The position numbers were made by a program, and so were the translations under genes. The notes under the pieces were generated by a model. That model did not search any database. It saw nothing but the letters and a program-made list of their open reading frames with translations, and had not been told where the DNA came from. This document shows positions 46,702 through 56,060 of a stretch of 64,000 bases of DNA, in pieces (positions within the stretch are counted from its first letter, which is position 1; the number at the start of each line of letters is the position of its first letter). The DNA lies in contig JAJQFD010000040.1 of the NCBI GenBank assembly GCA_021201335.1, positions 124,001 to 188,000 on the forward strand. The letters run 5' to 3'. The DNA is from Bacteroides sp. (GTDB lineage: Bacteria > Bacteroidota > Bacteroidia > Bacteroidales > Bacteroidaceae).

Positions 46702-47855
46702 ATGAAAAAGAAAGCAATAAAGATATGGTGCATAGTTTGCCTGATCATTGTTTTTGTGGTAGCAGCGGCTATGTTCATGAACGGAGAAGATGAAGTACAG
46801 TTTAATACAACCGCTGTCACCACCGGAAGTCTGGATATTTCCGTCATGGCCACCGGATATATTCAGCCGGTGGAGGAAATTGAGGTAGGAACCCAGGTGT
46901 CGGGAGTGATTGAAAAGATTTATGTAGACTATAATTCGCAGGTAAAAAAGGTCAGCTGCTGGCTGAACTTGATAAACTTACTTTGCAGGAAAAACTCAAC
47001 CAGGCCAATGCCCAATTGAACAGTGCAAAAAGTGACCTGAATTATGCCCGTCAGAACTATAGCCGGGTGAGGAAACTGCACAATGCGAAAGCTGCAACGG
47101 ATGTTGCTTTGGAAGATGCTGTTAACCGGTTGGCTCAGGCGGAAACAGCTGTGGAAAACGCGACTGCCAATCTCAATCAGGCTCAGGTAAATTTATCCTA
47201 CGCCTATATATATTCACCGATTGACGGTGTTATACTGGAACGGGCAGTAAATACCGGACAAACAGTGGCAGCCTCCTTTAATACGCCCACCCTGTTTACC
47301 ATTGCCGAAGACCTGACCAAGATGCAGGTAGAAGCAGATGTAGACGAAGCGGACATAGGGCAAGTGAGAATAGGACAGAAAGTTAATTTTACAGTGGATG
47401 CCTATGTAGATGATATTTTTGAAGGTACAGTCAGCCAGATACGCATTCAGCCTAAAGTAACGAGTAATGTGGTAACTTATACGGTAATAGTTAATGCTCC
47501 CAATCCGGAGGAAAAACTTTTTCCCGGGATGACAGCCAATATAACCATCGAAATACAAGCCGAAGAAGGAAATCTGGTACCGGTTGAAGCCATTAATTTC
47601 AAAATGAGTACTGAACTGATGGCAAAACTGGGTATCGATGAATCTACTGTTAACGCCAATAACAAAAGTAAACAGTATGTATGGGTGAACAAAGATGGCG
47701 TTGTAGAGCAGCGTGGCTTGAAAACCGGACTGAACGATGGCATTAATTACATTGTTTATTCAGGTGTGCAGGAAGGGGAGGAGGTTGTACTTTCTGCTTC
47801 TATCGGAAAGAAAAAGAATAGCGTTAAAATGGCAGAAACAATCATGTCTAACTAA
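46702..47855 (+). pseudogene. HlyD/MacA-family periplasmic adaptor, frameshifted
   Basis: The membrane-fusion protein linking the MacB-type ABC transporter to the TolC channel. The N-terminal part (MKKKAIKIWCIVCLIIVFVV, a membrane anchor, then lipoyl-type VGTQVSGVIEKIYVDYNSQV) runs to about 46940 and the rest (coiled coil, barrel-sandwich second half YSPIDGVILERAVNTG, beta barrel) continues in another frame from about 46940. Adding one A to the A6 run at 46934-46939 restores VKKGQLLAELDKLTLQE and a 384-residue protein. Confidence 0.9.
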
Positions 47856-47897
47856 TTTGCGTTCTTACGAATTAAAACTTGAAACATAGAATTTTAA

Positions 47898-48641
47898 ATG
47901 ACTTCAATAATAGAAATCCGGGATTTACGTCGTGTTTTTACGGTAGGCAGTGAAACTGTACATGCCTTGAAAGGAATATCATTTAGTGTCAACAAAGGTG
48001 AGTTTGTCAGCATTATGGGTACCAGTGGAAGTGGTAAATCCACTTTACTGAATATCTTGGGTTGCCTCGATCGCCCTACGCAGGGTGAATACCTGATAGA
48101 TGATATTTCCGTGGGCGATCGTTCGGAAGATGAATTATCCACCGTTCGCAACCGGAAGATTGGTTTTATATTCCAGTCGTACAATCTGCTTTCACGTACT
48201 TCAGCACTGGAAAATGTAGAGCTCCCTTTGTTATATAATAACGAAGTCTCCGCTGCCGAACGTCGGGAACGGGCTCTTCATGCGTTAGAGCAGGTGGGTC
48301 TTCAGGAGCGTATGTATCACATGCCAAATCAACTTTCTGGAGGACAACAACAACGGGTTGCTATAGCCCGTGCATTGGTAAACGATCCCGTTATTCTTCT
48401 GGCTGATGAAGCCACCGGAAATTTGGATACCCGAACCTCTTACGAAATTATGACCCTCTTCCAGGAACTGAATGCGAAAGGGAAAACCATCGTATTCGTT
48501 ACCCATGAATCGGATATTGCCACCTTCACCAGTCGCACTATTATGCTTCGGGATGGTTTTATCATCAAAGATGAACACATAAAGACCCAATCCGCCAAGG
48601 CAATGCTCGATGCATTACCCAAGAGTCAGGATTATAATTGA
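47898..48641 (+). CDS. MacB-type ABC transporter ATPase
   Basis: The 247-residue nucleotide-binding subunit of an efflux ABC system of the MacB/LolD class. It has Walker [13 protein letters not shown], the signature [16 protein letters not shown], Walker [11 protein letters not shown] and the switch FVTHE. It is separate from its permease, as is usual in Bacteroidetes. The operon context (tolC, hlyD, permease) points to export of a peptide, lipid or drug; the substrate is unknown. Confidence 0.95.
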   Translation: MTSIIEIRDLRRVFTVGSETVHALKGISFSVNKGEFVSIMGTSGSGKSTLLNILGCLDRPTQGEYLIDDISVGDRSEDELSTVRNRKIGFIFQSYNLLSRTSALENVELPLLYNNEVSAAERRERALHALEQVGLQERMYHMPNQLSGGQQQRVAIARALVNDPVILLADEATGNLDTRTSYEIMTLFQELNAKGKTIVFVTHESDIATFTSRTIMLRDGFIIKDEHIKTQSAKAMLDALPKSQDYN

Positions 48642-48677
48642 CCCAGAATTTAATGTTCCATTCTCAACTACGAAAAA

Positions 48678-49898
48678 ATGAAAATAAGAAACCTCATCCT
48701 TATTGCCTGGACAGCATTAATGCGTAATAAGACCCGTGCGTTGCTTACTATGCTCGGAATTATTATCGGAATTTCTTCGGTGATAGCAATGGTTAGTATC
48801 GGAGAAAGTTCCACCCGGGGTATTAACAATGAGATATCTTCGATGGGGACGAATATGATCATGGTAATAAGAAACACCGAACAGCAAGGTGGCGTTAATA
48901 TTGGTTCCGAAAACGTACAGACCATGAAAGTTAGCGATGTGGAGGCTATCAGTAAAGAAGCCAGGTATATCTCCATGGTTACACCTTCGGTTGCTACCAC
49001 CGGACAACTGGTTTATGGCTCCAAAAACTGGCCGGGAACTATACAGGGTGGTAATGAAGACTATCTCAACATCAGTAAGTACACCCTCGCCTCAGGCTCT
49101 AATTTTACACCCATTGATGTGAGGAATGCGGCAAAGGTTTGTCTGGTTGGTCAAACGGTGGTTAGTAATCTATTTCCTGAAGGCGAAAATCCGCTGGGAA
49201 AGATTATACGCTTTGGTAAAATACCGTTTAAAGTAATCGGTATTCTGGAAGGCAAAGGAAAGAATGTAATGGGAAATGACCAGGATGATATTGTGATTGC
49301 TCCTTATACGACGGTGCAACGTCGTCTACTCTCCATTAACTTTATACACATGATTATGGCTTCCGCCCTGTCTGAGGAGGTGACCAGTCTGGCCAGTTCA
49401 GAAATTGAACTTATCATGCGCAAGCAACATAAACTCCGACCCGGACAGGAAAACGATTTCCAGGTACATGCACAACAACAATTACTCGATATGATGGGTA
49501 GTATTACCAGTATGCTTACCATTTTACTTGTAGCGGTAGCTGGGATATCGCTCGTGGTGGGTGGAATCGGGATTATGAACATCATGTATGTAACTGTAAC
49601 TGAACGTACCCGCGAAATTGGTCTGCGCCGCTCGGTAGGTGCCAAGAACAAAGATATTCTTAAACAATTTCTTTATGAAAGCACGATTCTCAGCCTGATA
49701 GGAGGTATTATCGGGATGATTCTGGGGTTGTCACTAGCTTACCTGGTTGCCGCTCTTCTCAACTGGCCTTTTGTTGTTAGTGTTCCTACTGTATGTATAT
49801 CCTTTATTGTATGTGCTGCCATTGGTATGTTTTTTGGATGGTATCCGGCCAAGAAAGCCGCTTCCCTTGATCCGATTATAGCACTACGGTACGAATAA
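48678..49898 (+). CDS. MacB-type ABC transporter permease
   Basis: A 406-residue inner-membrane permease with the MacB topology: one N-terminal helix (TRALLTMLGIIIGISSVIAM), a periplasmic MacB core domain (about residues 45-265) and three C-terminal FtsX-type helices (ILLVAVAGISLVVGGIGIMN, then VTERTREIGLRRSVGAKNKD, ending AKKAASLDPIIALRYE). It pairs with the ATPase gene 36 bases upstream. Confidence 0.95.
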   Translation: MKIRNLILIAWTALMRNKTRALLTMLGIIIGISSVIAMVSIGESSTRGINNEISSMGTNMIMVIRNTEQQGGVNIGSENVQTMKVSDVEAISKEARYISMVTPSVATTGQLVYGSKNWPGTIQGGNEDYLNISKYTLASGSNFTPIDVRNAAKVCLVGQTVVSNLFPEGENPLGKIIRFGKIPFKVIGILEGKGKNVMGNDQDDIVIAPYTTVQRRLLSINFIHMIMASALSEEVTSLASSEIELIMRKQHKLRPGQENDFQVHAQQQLLDMMGSITSMLTILLVAVAGISLVVGGIGIMNIMYVTVTERTREIGLRRSVGAKNKDILKQFLYESTILSLIGGIIGMILGLSLAYLVAALLNWPFVVSVPTVCISFIVCAAIGMFFGWYPAKKAASLDPIIALRYE

Positions 49899-49975
49899 AC
49901 CGGGAATGAAAAAAGAAAGAGATCCTTTGGGGGTTTCTCCTCTTTTGGATAGATTTGCGACCATAAAACATCGAC

Positions 49976-51043
49976 ATGAAACGAAACTTGTTCTCTTACC
50001 GTACAGCTGCTGTATTTGCTTTCATCATTTCCATACTGGTACATTTCTTTTTTGGCGTTTTGCTGTGGTTTGGGCGTACTGTGATGCTTGCAGACGGAGT
50101 CCGTGGTTTGAATGAAAGCTCTCTGCCTCAGTTAAGATGGGAATGGTTTGCACTTAGCCAGGTGTCTGTGTTTGTCTTTTCGTTTCTTTTGTTTCAGGTT
50201 AATTTCTGGATACTGAAAGCAGAGCTCAAAAAGAACCGGACCCTTAGCATCATCATAGCCTCTGTTATCGGAACAGTTATTATGACCTATATTCTATTAC
50301 ATGTGCAGATATACATTTTTGATATCGAACTGGGCGATTATTACTGGCAAGCTGTTTCAGGCAATATGATCCGGGATTTATTCCTGACGGTTATTATCAT
50401 ATTCATTTCACAGATACTTTATCTTTCTAATAAGAAGCAACAGATAGCGATTGAAAACGAGAAGCTACTGGCTGAAAACATGAAGTCACGTTATGAAACG
50501 CTTAAAAGCCAGGTGAATCCGCATTTTCTTTTCAATACGCTCAACACGTTAAGTACCATGATAAAAATAGACCCCGATAAAGCCCAGGAATATGTGCAAA
50601 ACATGTCGTCTGTATTCCGGTATACCTTGCAAAATAAAGAGGAAACTTCGCTGGTGGAAGAACTGAAATTTACATGCGATTACTGTCTGTTGATGAAGAT
50701 ACGCTATGGGGAAAGTCTGGGATTTGAACTAAACATTGATAAACAGTATGAGAATTACCTGATTATTCCTTTGAGTATACAAACGCTAGTGGAAAACGCC
50801 ATTAAGCACAACGTGATATCCAAGCGTCAGCCACTTATTGTGTCCATTTACACAGCAGAGAACGAGAGATTAATTGTCTCAAATCCGCTACAGGAAAAAA
50901 AAGAAGCCGAACCCGGTGAAGGCATCGGCCTGGCCAATCTGGTTGAAAGATACCGTTTGCATTTCCAGACTGAACCGGAAGTGTCCTGTACGGATGGAGT
51001 ATTTATGGTAACCTTACCACTGATTAAACCGCAACAATTATGA
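49976..51043 (+). CDS. LytS-type sensor histidine kinase
   Basis: A 355-residue membrane kinase of the His_kinase (PF06580) group. Four hydrophobic segments fill about residues 10-150, then comes the phosphoacceptor motif LKSQVNPHFLFNTLNTLS (H183), the N box ALVENAIKHN-like QTLVENAIKHNVIS and GEGIGLANLVERYRL. It overlaps the LytTR regulator gene by four bases and lies downstream of the MacB-type transporter, so the pair probably monitors and controls that export system. Confidence 0.93.
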   Translation: MKRNLFSYRTAAVFAFIISILVHFFFGVLLWFGRTVMLADGVRGLNESSLPQLRWEWFALSQVSVFVFSFLLFQVNFWILKAELKKNRTLSIIIASVIGTVIMTYILLHVQIYIFDIELGDYYWQAVSGNMIRDLFLTVIIIFISQILYLSNKKQQIAIENEKLLAENMKSRYETLKSQVNPHFLFNTLNTLSTMIKIDPDKAQEYVQNMSSVFRYTLQNKEETSLVEELKFTCDYCLLMKIRYGESLGFELNIDKQYENYLIIPLSIQTLVENAIKHNVISKRQPLIVSIYTAENERLIVSNPLQEKKEAEPGEGIGLANLVERYRLHFQTEPEVSCTDGVFMVTLPLIKPQQL

Positions 51044-51807
51044 AAGCAATTATTATAGAAGATGAATACCTTGCAGCACAGGCGTTAAGTAACCTGGTGG
51101 AAGAAATTGCACCTGATATGGAAATTCTTGCCGTATTGGAATCTATCGACGAAAGTATAGAGTGGTTTGGTTCGCATCCGATGCCCGATCTGGTGTTTAT
51201 GGATATTCACTTGGCAGACGGTTCGTCTTTTGTTATCTTTGAGAAAATAAATATCACCTGTCCCATTATTTTTACTACTGCTTATGATGAATATGATCTC
51301 AAGGCTTTTGAAGTAAACAGTGTGGATTATCTGCTTAAACCCATTAATCGCAAAGAACTGGAACGCGCGCTGACCAAGTTAAAACGATTGGCTCCACAAA
51401 TGGATCATAGGAATCAGGCAGAACTGCTGAATAACCTGATGCTTTCTCTTCAGCATAAACCGGTTCCTTATAAATCTTCCTTGTTAATATCCGTCAGGGA
51501 TAAACTGATCCCTCTTCAGGTGAAAGAAATTGCTTTTATTTTCATTGATGCTAAAGTCGTAAAAACCGTAACTTTTTCTGAGAAAAACTACTCCCTCGAT
51601 ATAACCATGGAAGAAATTATGCGCCAACTGGACCCGCAACAGTTTTTCCGGGCAAACAGGCAGTATATCATTGCCCGGTCGGCAGTGAAAGATATGGCTG
51701 TCTGGTTTGGCAATAAGCTAGCAGTCAGTCTCAAAGTTACCACCCCCGAGAAAGTAATGATTAGTCGGAATAATGTTAGAGAGTTCAAAGAGTGGGTAAC
51801 GCAGTGA
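51040..51807 (+). CDS. LytTR-family response regulator
   Basis: A 255-residue regulator with receiver domain (acidic EDE at residues 6-8, phosphoacceptor D55 in LVFMDIHLADGS, K in LLKPINRKE) and a C-terminal LytTR DNA-binding domain (FFRANRQYIIARSAV). Its stop lies inside the 3' end of the convergent beta-lactamase gene: the two overlap by 23 bases tail to tail. Confidence 0.95.
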   Translation: MKAIIIEDEYLAAQALSNLVEEIAPDMEILAVLESIDESIEWFGSHPMPDLVFMDIHLADGSSFVIFEKINITCPIIFTTAYDEYDLKAFEVNSVDYLLKPINRKELERALTKLKRLAPQMDHRNQAELLNNLMLSLQHKPVPYKSSLLISVRDKLIPLQVKEIAFIFIDAKVVKTVTFSEKNYSLDITMEEIMRQLDPQQFFRANRQYIIARSAVKDMAVWFGNKLAVSLKVTTPEKVMISRNNVREFKEWVTQ

Positions 51808-52684
51808 GATAATCATACACGGCTTTTGAAATATCCGCTATAATTCTACAATTTGTATCCGAATCCTCTATTGAGTCAGCTACGAAAACAACTAAAGAAT
51901 AATAGTTTCCATTGGGTAATTGGATAATGGCTATATCATTTTCAGCTGCATTCAATCCGTCGGAATTGCGAGCAGAACTACCGGTCTTATGAGCCACTAC
52001 AGTTCCTTCAGGTAAAAAAGCCTTTATTTTATTCAAACCAGTAGTAGTCTCTACCATCGTTTTCCATAGAAATTGATGAAACTCTTCCGGTAATATCTCT
52101 TTGGTTCTGAATATTTCTAAAACACATGCTGCTGTATAAGGTGTTGACCAGTTGGTATATTGAACTTCCCATGGACCATGCATTTCTTCTTCTGTAGCAG
52201 CAATGGCAAATTCATTTACGCCTAAGCTTCTGATGTATTTATCTACTTCCTCAGTTCCGCCCACGAAACGGAAAAGAATATCACAACCGTTGTTATCACT
52301 TTGGGATACAGTGTATTTCAATAAATCTGCCATCGACATTTCGAAATCTCCTTCCGGATGTTCATCTCTGATAGGACTCCATGTGTGGGGAAGTAGTTCT
52401 TCCTGTTTTATGAGTATTTTATATTCAAGGGGGATATTATTTTTATGCATATAATCAAGCACAGCAATGGCTAGAGGAAACTTATAAGTGCTTTGCGTAG
52501 GATAATGAAAATCATTATTGATAGTCAAGGTATCTTTTCCATCTATTATTAGAGCAACTCCTATAGTTGCATTCTTGTCTCTAATAATCTTTGCTATACT
52601 TTTTCTTAACTCTTCGTTTTTACTGGAGGATGTACAAGATACCAGTGAGAGAGCGCACAATAGGAATAAAATATATCTCATCAT
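51785..52684 (-). CDS. Class A (A2-like) beta-lactamase, lipoprotein
   Basis: A 299-residue serine beta-lactamase with a lipobox signal (LSLVSC, Cys17). Catalytic motifs are intact: S65-x-x-K68 in QSTYKF, SDN at 129-131 in SQSDNNG, an omega-loop acid near E165-E167 (TEEEMHG), and KTGS at 233-236 in HKTGSS. The VQYTNWSTP after the loop is shared with the PER/CfxA/CepA/CblA group seen in Bacteroidetes. Hydrolysis of cephalosporins is the expected activity for this group, not proved here. No mobile-element border is seen, so it looks chromosomal. Confidence 0.9.
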   Translation of the reverse strand: MMRYILFLLCALSLVSCTSSSKNEELRKSIAKIIRDKNATIGVALIIDGKDTLTINNDFHYPTQSTYKFPLAIAVLDYMHKNNIPLEYKILIKQEELLPHTWSPIRDEHPEGDFEMSMADLLKYTVSQSDNNGCDILFRFVGGTEEVDKYIRSLGVNEFAIAATEEEMHGPWEVQYTNWSTPYTAACVLEIFRTKEILPEEFHQFLWKTMVETTTGLNKIKAFLPEGTVVAHKTGSSARNSDGLNAAENDIAIIQLPNGNYYSLVVFVADSIEDSDTNCRIIADISKAVYDYLTALPTL

Positions 52685-52806
52685 ATGTTGAATTAATTGT
52701 AATTATTATCCGCAAGGGTAGGAGCATCCCTTGTAGGTATATATCGAAACTGTCTAGGAAAATTTATACAGGCTAAGACTGCGAAATTAAAAATAAAATA
52801 TGGATT

Positions 52807-53664
52807 CTATCCTGTTAACATCATTTTTCTGTATTCCGTCGGTGTGTATCCTGTGTTTTTCTTAAATGTTTTATTAAAGTACGAGATGGTATCAAATCCA
52901 CATTCCAGACTTATTTGTGAGATGTTTATATCGTCTATAAGAAGTAGTTTGCATGCATACCCGATGCGCATTTCCAATATATAATTTTTAAAAGATTTCC
53001 CTGTTTTCCTTTTAAAGAACCGACAAAAAGCTGTACGATTCATGGCAGCAAACGAAGAAATCTCGTATAAATCAATAGGTCGATTATAATTTTTATTGAG
53101 GTAGGATATTATTTTGTCTATTCTTGAAGCATCGTGTATGATGTCAATTATGGCGTCGGAAGTTGAAATAATTTGTCGGGAGGTAATCTCTGACATTTCT
53201 TTCAGCAGTTGCAGGAAAGAAGTTATCTGATCAATTCCTGTTTCCAATGGAATCGTTTTCAGCAGTTTAATAAGCTGGGGAGAGCATCCCGCTGGAAAAT
53301 AAATACCTTGTTTCGATTCGTCTAGTAAATGTTTGATCTTAATAAAATGAGGATAGTAAGCGATGGAGTGGTGCATAAATTCTTTTTCAAATTGAATGAT
53401 GGCACCTTTCACCCGGAGTTGAGCATCCCCGGCATGAAATATCTCATCACTTTTCAGGTAATGCGGCAAATTGGTACCGATCAGAAATACATCTCCCTCT
53501 CTGAATTTCTCTTTGCTATTGCCCACGAACCGGACTCCTGTGCTTTCCTGTATATATATAATTTCATACTCCGGGTGAAAATGCCAGGGATAAGTAAAAT
53601 GTTCATAATCATAAAAACGAGCTTTAAGAGGATACGACTTTGAGATGGAAAGCCGTTCGTTCAT
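52807..53664 (-). CDS. AraC-family regulator of the mannonate locus
   Basis: A regulator of about 285 residues with an N-terminal cupin sensor (FTYPWHFHPEYEIIYIQ; VFLIGTNLPHYL) and a C-terminal AraC double helix-turn-helix (AAMNRTAFCRFFKRKTGKSF, ISQISLECGFDTISYFNKTF). MNERLSISKSYPLKA at 53664 is preferred to the frame start at 53676. It is divergent from the SDR-uxuA genes. Two minus-strand -7 elements lie close upstream. It is probably the hexuronate-responsive activator of the adjacent operon. Confidence 0.92.
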   Translation of the reverse strand: MNERLSISKSYPLKARFYDYEHFTYPWHFHPEYEIIYIQESTGVRFVGNSKEKFREGDVFLIGTNLPHYLKSDEIFHAGDAQLRVKGAIIQFEKEFMHHSIAYYPHFIKIKHLLDESKQGIYFPAGCSPQLIKLLKTIPLETGIDQITSFLQLLKEMSEITSRQIISTSDAIIDIIHDASRIDKIISYLNKNYNRPIDLYEISSFAAMNRTAFCRFFKRKTGKSFKNYILEMRIGYACKLLLIDDINISQISLECGFDTISYFNKTFKKNTGYTPTEYRKMMLTG

Positions 53665-53691
53665 TATATTTTTCATGATCGTTTAAAATAG

Positions 53692-53755
53692 CAAATATAA
53701 AACAATTAACTGCAAATATAGGAAAATCTACTTCACGCTAACGTTACTATATTTG
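53692..53755. promoter_or_regulatory. Divergent promoter region, AraC gene and SDR-uxuA
   Basis: TATATTTG on the plus strand at 53748-53755 serves the SDR gene (ATG 53780). On the minus strand the same word occurs twice, at 53699-53692 and 53720-53713, for the AraC gene. No TTG boxes at the right distance, which fits activator dependence. Confidence 0.5.
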
Positions 53756-53779
53756 TGATTCAATCAATAATAAACAAAT

Positions 53780-54595
53780 ATGAATGAAATGTTTAGCATA
53801 GAAGGAAAAGTGGCCGTCATAACCGGAGCCGGTGGAGTTTTGGGAGGAAGTATTGCCAGGAGTTTTGTCGAAGCAGGAGCCAAAGTAGTTGCTATTGATA
53901 TCCGTCAAGAGAATTTAGATAAACGGGTAGAAGAATTAACTGCACTGGGTGGAGACGTTATGGGTGTTACCGGCAATGTACTTGATATTGAGAGCCTGGA
54001 AAATGTAGCACAAACCATTTTGTCTAAATGGGGTTGTATTGATATTCTGCTGAATATTGCGGGAGGAAATCTTCCGGGTGCGACACTCGCTCCTGACCAG
54101 CCTTTTTTTGATATGAAAATAGCCGATTGGGAAAAGGTTACTAACCTGAATTTAAACGGAACTGTTTATCCGAGTATGGTATTTGGGAAAATTATGTCTG
54201 AGCAAAAGAAGGGCAGTATAATTAATATATCCTCTATGGCTGCGTATTCTGCAATCACACGGGTACCGGGTTATTCGGTGGCAAAAACAGGAATCAGTAA
54301 TTTTACTCAATGGATGGCTACAGAAATGGCGTTGAAATATGGTGATGGCGTACGTGTTAACGCGGTTGCTCCAGGATTCTTTATAGGCGATCAGAATCGT
54401 GCGGTATTAATCAATCCGGATGGATCTCTGACAGACAGAAGTAAAAAGGTATTGGCAAAAACACCAATGGGGCGTTTTGGGGACATTTCGGAGCTAAACG
54501 GAGCCGTACAGTTTTTATGCAGTGAAGCAGCTAGTTTTATTACGGGTGTAGTATTGCCGGTTGATGGTGGTTTCAGTGCATTCAGTGGAGTTTAA
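53780..54595 (+). CDS. SDR-family mannonate (fructuronate) oxidoreductase
   Basis: A 271-residue short-chain dehydrogenase with the nucleotide-binding TGAGGVLGGSIA (residues about 14-25), NIAGG, a catalytic Ser in NISSMAA and YSVAKTG (Tyr/Lys). DNA immediately downstream encodes UxuA, and SDR proteins with the same context reduce D-fructuronate to D-mannonate in place of the long-chain UxuB. The reaction is therefore inferred from context; as an isolated sequence it could reduce other polyols or ketones. Confidence 0.85.
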   Translation: MNEMFSIEGKVAVITGAGGVLGGSIARSFVEAGAKVVAIDIRQENLDKRVEELTALGGDVMGVTGNVLDIESLENVAQTILSKWGCIDILLNIAGGNLPGATLAPDQPFFDMKIADWEKVTNLNLNGTVYPSMVFGKIMSEQKKGSIINISSMAAYSAITRVPGYSVAKTGISNFTQWMATEMALKYGDGVRVNAVAPGFFIGDQNRAVLINPDGSLTDRSKKVLAKTPMGRFGDISELNGAVQFLCSEAASFITGVVLPVDGGFSAFSGV

Positions 54596-54610
54596 TTAAA
54601 AACAAACATT

Positions 54611-55789
54611 ATGGAAAAAACTTGGAGATGGTTTGGTAAAAAAGATAAAATAACCCTATCTATGTTACGCCAGATTGGTGTAGAAGGTATTGTTACTGCT
54701 CTGCATGATATTCCTAATGGTGAGATATGGAAGGAAGAGGCTATCCTGGACCTAAAAGGATATATTGAAGAGGTCGGACTACGATGGTCGGTTGTTGAAA
54801 GCCTTCCGGTCAGTGAAGCGATTAAATACGGTGGCTCTGAAAGAGATAAATTGATAGACAATTACATCGTTAGTCTTGAAAATCTGGGAAAAGCAGGAAT
54901 AAAAACCATTTGTTATAATTTTATGCCTGTGATTGACTGGATACGTACTGACCTTGATTATAAATTGCCGGATGGTACTTCGACTCTGTTCTTTGATAAA
55001 ATTCAATTTGGCTATTTTGATATATTTATCCTTCAAAGAGAAAATGCAGAGAAAGATTATTCACCACAAGAACTGGAGAAAATATATACTTTAGATAAAT
55101 CTATCACAGAGAAGGAAAAAGATCAATTGATTGATACTATTATCGTTAAAACGCAGGGATTTATCAATGGCAATATTAAAGAAGGAGATCAGAATCCAGT
55201 TACTATCTTCAGCCAGCTTTTGTCCTTATACAACGGAATAGGTAAGGATGGGTTGCGTAATAATTTAAGGTATTTCTTAATACGTATCATGCCGGTTTGT
55301 GAAAAGTATGGAATTCACATGTGCATCCATCCTGATGATCCGCCTTGCCAGGTACTTGGATTACCACGTATAGTAACCGACACAGAAGATATTCAATGGA
55401 TACTGGATGCAGTTGATAGTCCGCATAACGGGCTGACCTTTTGTGCTGGTTCATTAAGCTCGGGATTGCAAAATGACGTTCCGGCTATGGCTAGGAAATT
55501 TACCGAGCGAACACGTTTTGTACATTTAAGAAGTACAGATGTACTGCAGGGCGGAAATTTTATTGAAGCTTCTCATCTTGAAGGACGGGGTCATTTAATT
55601 GAACTGGTCACCATTTTTGAAAACGAAAACCCTCAATTGCCTATGCGTGTTGATCATGGACGCATGATGCTTGGAGATGAAGATAAAGGATATAATCCTG
55701 GTTATTCTTTTCATGGCAGGATGTTTGCATTGGCTCAGGTTGGTGGAATAATGGCTACCGTGGAACATTTAACGAAATCTAATTTGTAA
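54611..55789 (+). CDS. uxuA: Mannonate dehydratase
   Basis: UxuA dehydrates D-mannonate to 2-keto-3-deoxy-D-gluconate. The 392-residue length and the opening MEKTWRWFGKKDKITLSMLR are typical, with the TIM-barrel metal site in MCIHPDDPPCQVLGLPRI (His and Cys) and further ligands in HLRST and MRVDHGRMM. It follows the SDR gene by 15 bases. Confidence 0.97.
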   Translation: MEKTWRWFGKKDKITLSMLRQIGVEGIVTALHDIPNGEIWKEEAILDLKGYIEEVGLRWSVVESLPVSEAIKYGGSERDKLIDNYIVSLENLGKAGIKTICYNFMPVIDWIRTDLDYKLPDGTSTLFFDKIQFGYFDIFILQRENAEKDYSPQELEKIYTLDKSITEKEKDQLIDTIIVKTQGFINGNIKEGDQNPVTIFSQLLSLYNGIGKDGLRNNLRYFLIRIMPVCEKYGIHMCIHPDDPPCQVLGLPRIVTDTEDIQWILDAVDSPHNGLTFCAGSLSSGLQNDVPAMARKFTERTRFVHLRSTDVLQGGNFIEASHLEGRGHLIELVTIFENENPQLPMRVDHGRMMLGDEDKGYNPGYSFHGRMFALAQVGGIMATVEHLTKSNL

Positions 55790-55852
55790 CAATATTGCTG
55801 CCTAAAACGCATACACAAAAAAAAGAGTTAATAAAACACAAAAAACAAAGAT

Positions 55853-55916
55853 GCGAAAATGAATAGAAAGTACGTTAGAGTGTATCTTGTGCCTCTTTTT
55901 TCTATTCATTTTGCGC
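55853..55916. terminator. Long hairpin after uxuA
   Basis: GCGAAAATGAATAGAAA (55853-55869) pairs over almost 17 bases with TTTCTATTCATTTTGCGC (55899-55916), leaving one bulged G and a ~29-base loop. It probably ends the uxuA transcript; the T run is weak. Confidence 0.5.
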
Positions 55917-56060
55917 TTTATGACGCTGGCTTAATCGTTTATTTTTCATAATGCTAAGATGAAAGTTTCTATAAAAAGAGAAAAAAGGAACACTGTTTTT
56001 ATTATTTTTGTATCGGAATGCTGAAATTCAGTATTCCTTTTTAATTATAGAGATAATATC

